The position numbers and the translations under genes are program-made. Shown piece after piece: positions 58,461 through 64,000 of a DNA stretch of 64,000 nucleotides (positions are counted from its first letter, which is position 1; each line of letters starts with the position of its first letter). The notes below the pieces were generated by a model. It was given only the letters and a program-made list of their open reading frames with translations, did not search any database and had not been told where the DNA came from. The stretch comes from Liolophura sinensis. Its lineage: Eukaryota; Mollusca; Polyplacophora; Chitonida; Chitonidae. Location of the stretch: contig NC_088307.1 of assembly GCF_032854445.1 (NCBI RefSeq), positions 6,822,001 through 6,886,000 of the forward strand, given 5' to 3'.

Positions 58461-58521
58461 TCTGGAACTCTCCCTTAGGCTAACTGAAACCACGGATTCA
58501 GCAGAAATAACGGACATCATG
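58461..58521 (+). other. Exon-like cassette with conserved splice sites, copy in unit 3
   Basis: 61-nt block between TCTATCTTGCAG and GTAAGATACT, the counterpart of 9,279-9,340. It happens to end in ATG before the donor; unit 1 has AAG there, so this is not a conserved start codon. Confidence 0.35.
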
Positions 58522-58750
58522 GTAAGATACTAGCATCATGTGAGCTCAGAACAGGTAGAATATAACCCTAAGGTAAGTTAACAAGACGCCGGATTTCACT
58601 GTTTAGCTGTGACAATTTGCTAATTATCACACAGTGTTCGTTACTCTGGTTTTACTCTGCGTTTTGTAAATCTTTTATCTCGTGTATACAAGTGAACTTC
58701 CTGCATATATATGATACAATCTGTGTAAACTCATCTGGGTATATCCTACA

Positions 58751-59469
58751 TCCAGCAGGATTGGAATGTATGTGACACCACAGGAAAGATTATACGCATT
58801 TTGATCATCCATTGGTTGAAGCAATTAACACCAAAAAAGCAATATATCTAAATGACCTAAAATTTCGACCAAATAGATGCATTTTCAAAGGCAAGCATAT
58901 GTCATAAAATATCAGTGATAAAACGTACAAAGAAACCTCAAAACACCCTTCTAAAACAAGATGAACTATCAGGATGTGAAAATGAGCAGCGAAGTCATGG
59001 ACGTAATTTTAGGTCAGTTAGGTTATATTTGTGAATCATAGCCTTCAGTTCATGCAAATTTGTTTAGTACAACAAATTTATTTCTCCTCACAAAAAAACT
59101 TCTCATAATGTTCATACCTGTACATGCAGCATATTTTTCAGATTCTGTCTCCACCAAAACTTATAATAAAATTTAATATTTATGCAGAAGGAAAATTATC
59201 TTTCACTGAAAGTGTCACCACTATTCTATCCATTATGTACTGCCAAAATAATTTCATTAATAATGATATAAACAATTATAATGATCAATCATGATAATAA
59301 ATAGGTTGCCTATTGGAAAATTAATCAGACAAAATCGGTCTGAAACCTCCTGTTTGGTGGCAGATTAGCTGTGGAGAGAATTAGCCACCCTTGTCATTTT
59401 GAAATAATTTTTGTGAATGTTTACCATCAAATTGGATACAGTTTTCTATTTTACTCCTAGAACAGTTTT
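58751..59469. other. AT-rich stretch downstream of the AT-hook gene
   Basis: Includes the 3' flank of the minus-strand gene. The part from 59,295 also occurs at 29,850-30,020. A possible minus-strand AATAAA (complement TTTATT) is near 59,078. No other gene seen. Confidence 0.5.
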
Positions 59470-62400
59470 TTAATTTTTCTGTACTGCAAGTTTATTTGGA
59501 CGGCCACGCTTCCTCTTCTTGCTCTCTGGTGGTTGAGTCTCTCGTTCCACGGAGTCAGTAGATTCAGAGTTTGAAACTAAATTGAGTGTAGAAGAGCTGT
59601 TTGAAATCTGCCTTTTGCGCACCACATCTCCCGCAGAACTATTGATAGCAGTGTCCTCACCTACATTTCCACTGTTCACAGATTCATCACCTAGAGTTCT
59701 GTTCTTTACACTTTCATCTGCTGCTCTGCTGTTGATTTTGACTTCGTTGCTGAGTATTCTGTTGTGAACGGTTTCATCATCAGCTGTTTCATCCTCTGAA
59801 CCATCATTATGAGCAGAGCCACTGTTTGAAGATTTACCTCCCTTGGCTCCACTCACTAGGCCTTCACTGATGTGTGTTTCTGATGTCTCACTAAGCTTGC
59901 ATTTTGATGCCAGCCTCGTGCTTGTCCTTCTCTTCTCTGTCGGCTGCTGTAATTTCTCACGTCGACCACGTCGCCTCTTAGGCACAGAATCTGCAAATAA
60001 ACATTCATTTCTTACATGGACCTCTGCTGAGGGCTTGATTTATTTACTTGATTGGTGTTTATGTCACACCACTACTCAACAATATTTCACTTATATGAGG
60101 GCAGCCAGCATTACGGTTGGAGGACAACGGATGTTATGATATAGCTGGCACTTATTCCTTCGTTTGTGAGTAACTTTATGGAACTTACATTTGGTAGCAA
60201 GACTATCAAAGAGCTCGCCTGTACGAGGCACATAAATGCAAAACTTCAGCTCAATACGTGAAGTACTGACATCGTGAATTTGGTAATTTTATAACATTAT
60301 GTTTAACAATGATTCTAATACACAATACACTAAGTCAGGAATTTGGTAGTTTACAGTAATTAACATGCACACACCATATCAATGATGGAATATCCCCCTC
60401 ATGGTGTTGTGCTCTACATATGTGCAAATCCTGAACTGAATAAATGCTACACTTTTTTAGATACCACCCCTAACATTTTGTTTAACAATGATTCTAATAC
60501 ACAATACACCAAGTCAGGAATTTGGTAATTTACAGTAATTAACACACACACACCATATCAATGATGGAATATCCCCCTCATGTTGTTGTGCTCTACATGT
60601 GTGCAAATCCTGAACTGAATAAATGCTACACTTTTTTACATACCACCCCTAACATTTTGTTTAACAATGATTCTAATACACAATACACTAAAGCAGGATA
60701 TTCAGTAATTTACGGTATTTAATATGTACATATGGAATCATCCATATATTATGATGGTGATCCAGATCTGATTCCAGGCCTTTTTTTTTTTACACCGTTT
60801 TTTCATCATTGGATATAAGACAGATATACTGGGTATTCTCCCTTGATCCGCATTGTGGGAAATTGTATATTTAGCTATGGCCAGACATCGCATGCAAGAC
60901 CTCTTGGCCACAAGCACAAGGTCGAGACTGCCCTTGGTAAGGAGAATCGTACCAATTTACCAAAACATTATGGCTTGTGGTACGTTTACTACAAATATAC
61001 TATCCCACACTATTAGGTCACAAGGGGAACGACAAGGGTCATGTCACTACAACATGTAACATGATGGCAGAGAAACAATAAAATTTCCAGCTGACGTTAA
61101 TGTTTTGGTTTGATTCATGTTACCATGGCCTGTACTTGTATATTGTTACTAGTATGTGTAGTTATGTTATTTTTAACAGTGAACACCTTTCTACACCTTT
61201 ACTTTTAATTTCTGTTTTCTTCACAGACTGGACTTCCATTTCCCGTTAACATCCCCTTACCTTTTGCTTTGAGTACAGAGGATTTACCCGACATTGTACC
61301 AGTTTGGGTTGTCTCCTCATTCTGGTTTGCTGTCGTTGGCTCTTCCTCCTCAGATGTCTTTTTACCATTTACCTGCGTCTTCACTTTGGCAGTTACCGTC
61401 TTCTTACTACAGGTCTTCTTTCTTGAACGAGGGTTGAATCTTCTGTGTAAAAAATTCAATGAATAGTGAAAGAAAAGACAACAATAAAAAATACAAATTC
61501 CTGACTGTGTCTTTTATATCCTTTTCTAAATTGTCCGTTTTGTTTTGTTTTATTCACATCAAATCAAACAGATCCATGATAACTGATAACAGTAGTATCA
61601 GTTACACAGTGTCGTCCGATGCAGTACTGCCATGGATTTACCACTTCTCATCAAACAAACAAAAAACCAAAGAGTTAAAAAGAAAAAAGTCGAACCAAAT
61701 TAATGGCGACCAACAAAACGACAACCCATGCCAACACAAGTGCCCTGTAGATCGTCAAGCAAATATAACTACAATGGATTTATGTGAAAAATATCCCGTA
61801 GAAGGATTTCAGAAAACCTCCATCTGTCTAGCATTCCAAAGCTTTCAGGGCCTTGGCGGCCCATGGACCTTGCTCTTTATGCTGGGATAGTCATCCGAAG
61901 GCCGTACCACTTTCATATTGCTTCCAATGCGCCTGTTACATTTACATGTAGTATGTACATAGACCAAAGATTATATTTTGCAAATCCACAATGTATATAT
62001 TACAATATTACAACCAAATATGTAGATACACATGCAAGTAGCATGCCCCCAATATCCCAGTGCTTCAATCCCTTAAAACTATACTTCATCAACAAATCAG
62101 AAACTGTGAGACATTTCAGCCATTTGTAGCATTCTACCAATGAATGCCAGTAAAACTTGTGCGTAGTGGGGCAAAACTACATATTACTGCATGTGAACGA
62201 TCTAAAATCCCATATTCAAATGACGGCATGTACTGGCCTTTAATGCAGTTGGCGTACGTTTGGTAACCCTGGGTAAAAGTGGTTAAGATTAATAAAACAG
62301 ACGGATAAGTCCATACCCCCCACCACCCCCACCCCCCCATGCAAATTATTGCGGAGGAGCAAACAAATAAAAGAGAATGAAACTCCTAAGGCTAATATTA

Positions 62401-63082
62401 AACACATAAAGTGAACTACATACTTTCTTGGTCGATTTCTCCGTCTCTTCTGCTGTCCTTCGTCTTCTTGTTGCTCCTCTACCAATTGGCTGGCAGTTTG
62501 CTTCTGTGGTAATGGCACACACGAGAGAAAGGTCGGCCACAGAAAGAGGGCATTAAACCTCGACTGTAATAGTCGGAACTCTTCTGTTTTGCGAACCTCT
62601 GACAATGGGTCATCTTGCACGTCTTTATTTTTCACCAGAACAACTTCATCATGATGGTCCATATCTTTGGGACTGTCTCCCTTTTTAGACCTTTTTCTCT
62701 TCAAAGAAAATATCTGTGACTCGGAACAGTTGGCTGATTTTTGCACCAGCCCACCCAGCCCAAGCTTTAGAGCCCTGAAGCCAGCCAATGTTGTCCAAGA
62801 AGGAGGTAGAGCAGGCAGCTCGCTAGAGTTATATCCCTTGCATTCTGATCCTCCATTACCAGGTGGCGCAACACCAGATTTAGACGTGCCTGCCTGCTGT
62901 GAATCACCATTTCTGCGTGTAGTTTGGGTTGTGAGAAACCCAAATTCTCTCATCTGTGACAGACTCTCCTTAGCCCGCTGAATGGAGTCTTGTTTTGTCA
63001 CTGGCACCACCTCACCTGATTTAGATTTGGTGGACTTTCTTTGAAGCTCAGTCCATGCAGCCTGACCATCCACCTTTAATGC
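59470..63082 (-). CDS. AT-hook-containing, probably nuclear protein, C-terminal three exons
   Basis: Exons 63,082-62,424, 61,442-61,261 and 59,990-59,470, 453 residues visible, 5' end beyond the acceptor TTGTGTTGTAACAG. Donors GTATGT and GTAAGG and acceptors TTTACACAG and TTATTTGCAG join in phase. The first exon reads ALKVDGQAAWTELQRK, later a basic LKRKRSKKG stretch and a hydrophobic patch RFNALFLWPTFLSCVP, then KRRRNRPRK at the first junction. The second exon is Lys/Thr/Glu-rich. The last opens with PKRRRGRREK, is Ser/Asn-rich, and ends KKRKRGRPNKLAVQKN, a good AT-hook (RGRP core). These point to a DNA-binding nuclear protein. I do not recognise the family; the hydrophobic patch could be compared with the MGA regulator, an untested idea. 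Introns of 981 and 1,270 bp. The last two exons are copied at 30,021-31,830. Confidence 0.7.
60045..60130 (-). repeat. Diverged family A SINE remnant in AT-hook intron
   Basis: Counterpart of 30,595-30,692; GATTGGTGTTTATGTCACAC, CTCAACAATATTTCACTTAT, GGCAGCCAGCATTACGG. Confidence 0.6.
60300..60700. repeat. 180-bp tandem duplication in AT-hook intron
   Basis: GTTTAACAATGATTCTAATA starts at 60,300, 60,480 and 60,659. Units 1 and 2 have one fewer full copy (11,050 and 30,866 regions). A recent local duplication in unit 3. Confidence 0.85.
60876..61016 (+). other. Short conserved open frame of unknown identity, copy 3
   Basis: 46 codons, same phrase as in units 1 and 2 (YGQTSHARPLGHKHK ... NLPKHYGLWYVYYKY). 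It lies antisense in the second visible intron of the AT-hook gene. Confidence 0.25.
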
Positions 63083-64000
63083 CTGTTACAACACAAATAT
63101 GACAATTAGCTAATATCAGAGACACGTATATTTGTATATGAGCTGGAAATTATTCACGCACTTTTGAGTTTGAAATTTGAACTGGATATCACGTCTAGAA
63201 AATTGACTGTCTTCTCTGCACCAATGAAAACTTGACTGCTTCTCTCTTTTGCACACCAGCAACCAGAGTGGGCTGGTTATCAATGCATGTATCTGCAGTT
63301 ACACACAACGAGCCTGTACACACAATTTTATCAACATCAGAGAATATTCGGTGCAGTTCTTGTACAGAACTAAAAGCAGGACAAACAAACCCAAATTAGC
63401 ATCCCTCGCTTTCACAAAAACATGATATACATAAGGGATATGGCTTTATGCCCTAATACGAGGAAATCTTTCAAGAACAGCAAAAATACAAACCACACGA
63501 TTAGACATTTACACGTATATTATTTCTTGACCATACATGTGACAAGGCTTCAGCAAATACTAATTCCAGGTAGTGCTTCCATTTCTCACCATTACAAACT
63601 AAAAACAAATGTGATAACGTGCCACATTTGAAGCTCACCGTTTTCTGGGGTTTTTTTCCAGAATCTAGAATATGTGGTACACCCAGAAAATATTATCCAA
63701 GATAACAATAAAAGCACTTGTTAAAATGTGTAAATGAATGACTGACGGGATTTCAAAAAGTTGAATATAGCTAGTGTTCATTTTATTTATCTGATTGCTG
63801 GTTATACGATGAGTGGAAAAAAACAAAATGCCCACAGTACAACACTGCCCTTTGGTAAGCTACTGACAAACTCCCCCCATCCCCCGGTGTGGCATTTATT
63901 TAATTTGTTGTTATCTAATGTCTATTTGTCTCATCCTATGCTATTTGACCTGTATTTTAATTTCTGTCCCGACCAATCAAACCAGTTAAACCCCGTCTGA
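63083..64000. other. Right edge, probable intron of the AT-hook gene
   Basis: AT-rich with no recognised coding sequence. It should be intron sequence upstream of the 63,082 acceptor on the minus strand, since that exon has no convincing start codon. Confidence 0.5.

Larger units (their letters stand above)
55624..58750 (+). repeat. Segment P, copy 3, most complete
   Basis: Collinear with 7,137-9,570 from GTGGAATCGTCC to CTCATCTGGGTAT. Longer because the 51-bp minisatellite is expanded. Confidence 0.8.

Noticed and set aside
58461-58521. Exon-like cassette ending in ATG as the first exon of the lectin genes
   Set aside because: Joining ATG directly to the lectin acceptor gives the wrong frame, and the unit 1 cassette ends in AAG.
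57766-58533. Open frame of 255 codons with 17-residue repeats
   Set aside because: It follows the 51-bp minisatellite; the homologous region of unit 1 has no such frame, and the end of the frame crosses an exon-like acceptor.

Overview
The window reads as repeat-rich nuclear DNA from a marine invertebrate, most probably a mollusc or other lophotrochozoan. The signs are spliced genes with GT/AG introns, many tRNA-headed SINEs, a Penelope-like retroelement remnant, a foldback MITE and large satellite arrays. Taxon assignment is an inference from repeat style and from the tachylectin/tectonin-type lectin genes. No prokaryotic features were seen.

The dominant structure is a tandem segmental duplication. 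One unit runs P (about 2.4-3.1 kb), Q (3' end of a minus-strand AT-hook gene plus a Penelope remnant), R (promoter side of the lectin gene), T (lectin coding exon), satellite, S (THAP-domain pseudogene). Unit 1 is about 7.14-27.84 kb, unit 2 about 27.84-55.62 kb, and unit 3 starts at 55.62 kb and leaves the window inside Q. At the left, 2.69-7.09 kb is an inverted copy of R plus the first exons of the lectin gene.

Two complete lectin genes are present (17,695-21,654 and 39,400-43,511). Each joins a 20-nt first coding exon to one 2.2-kb exon and gives a 742-residue protein: signal peptide, an N-terminal domain with an HxE...PCxxC zinc-deaminase-like signature, an RRKR furin-type site, then twelve tectonin repeats (two six-bladed propellers if packed as in known family members). 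An alternative first exon lies 148 bp upstream in unit 1, is destroyed in unit 2, and both first exons are present as orphans in the inverted segment.

A second gene, on the minus strand (59,470-63,082, 5' incomplete), encodes the C-terminal 453 residues of a basic, AT-hook-containing, probably nuclear protein. Its last two exons are duplicated intact in unit 2 and reduced to a scrap in unit 1.

Tandem arrays expanded unequally between units: a 75-bp satellite has about 4-5 copies in unit 1 and about 99 in unit 2; a 22-bp satellite flanks both; a 51-bp minisatellite carrying CCAAT boxes has 2 copies in unit 1 and about 12-13 in unit 3. SINE insertions present in some copies and absent from others order the duplication events.
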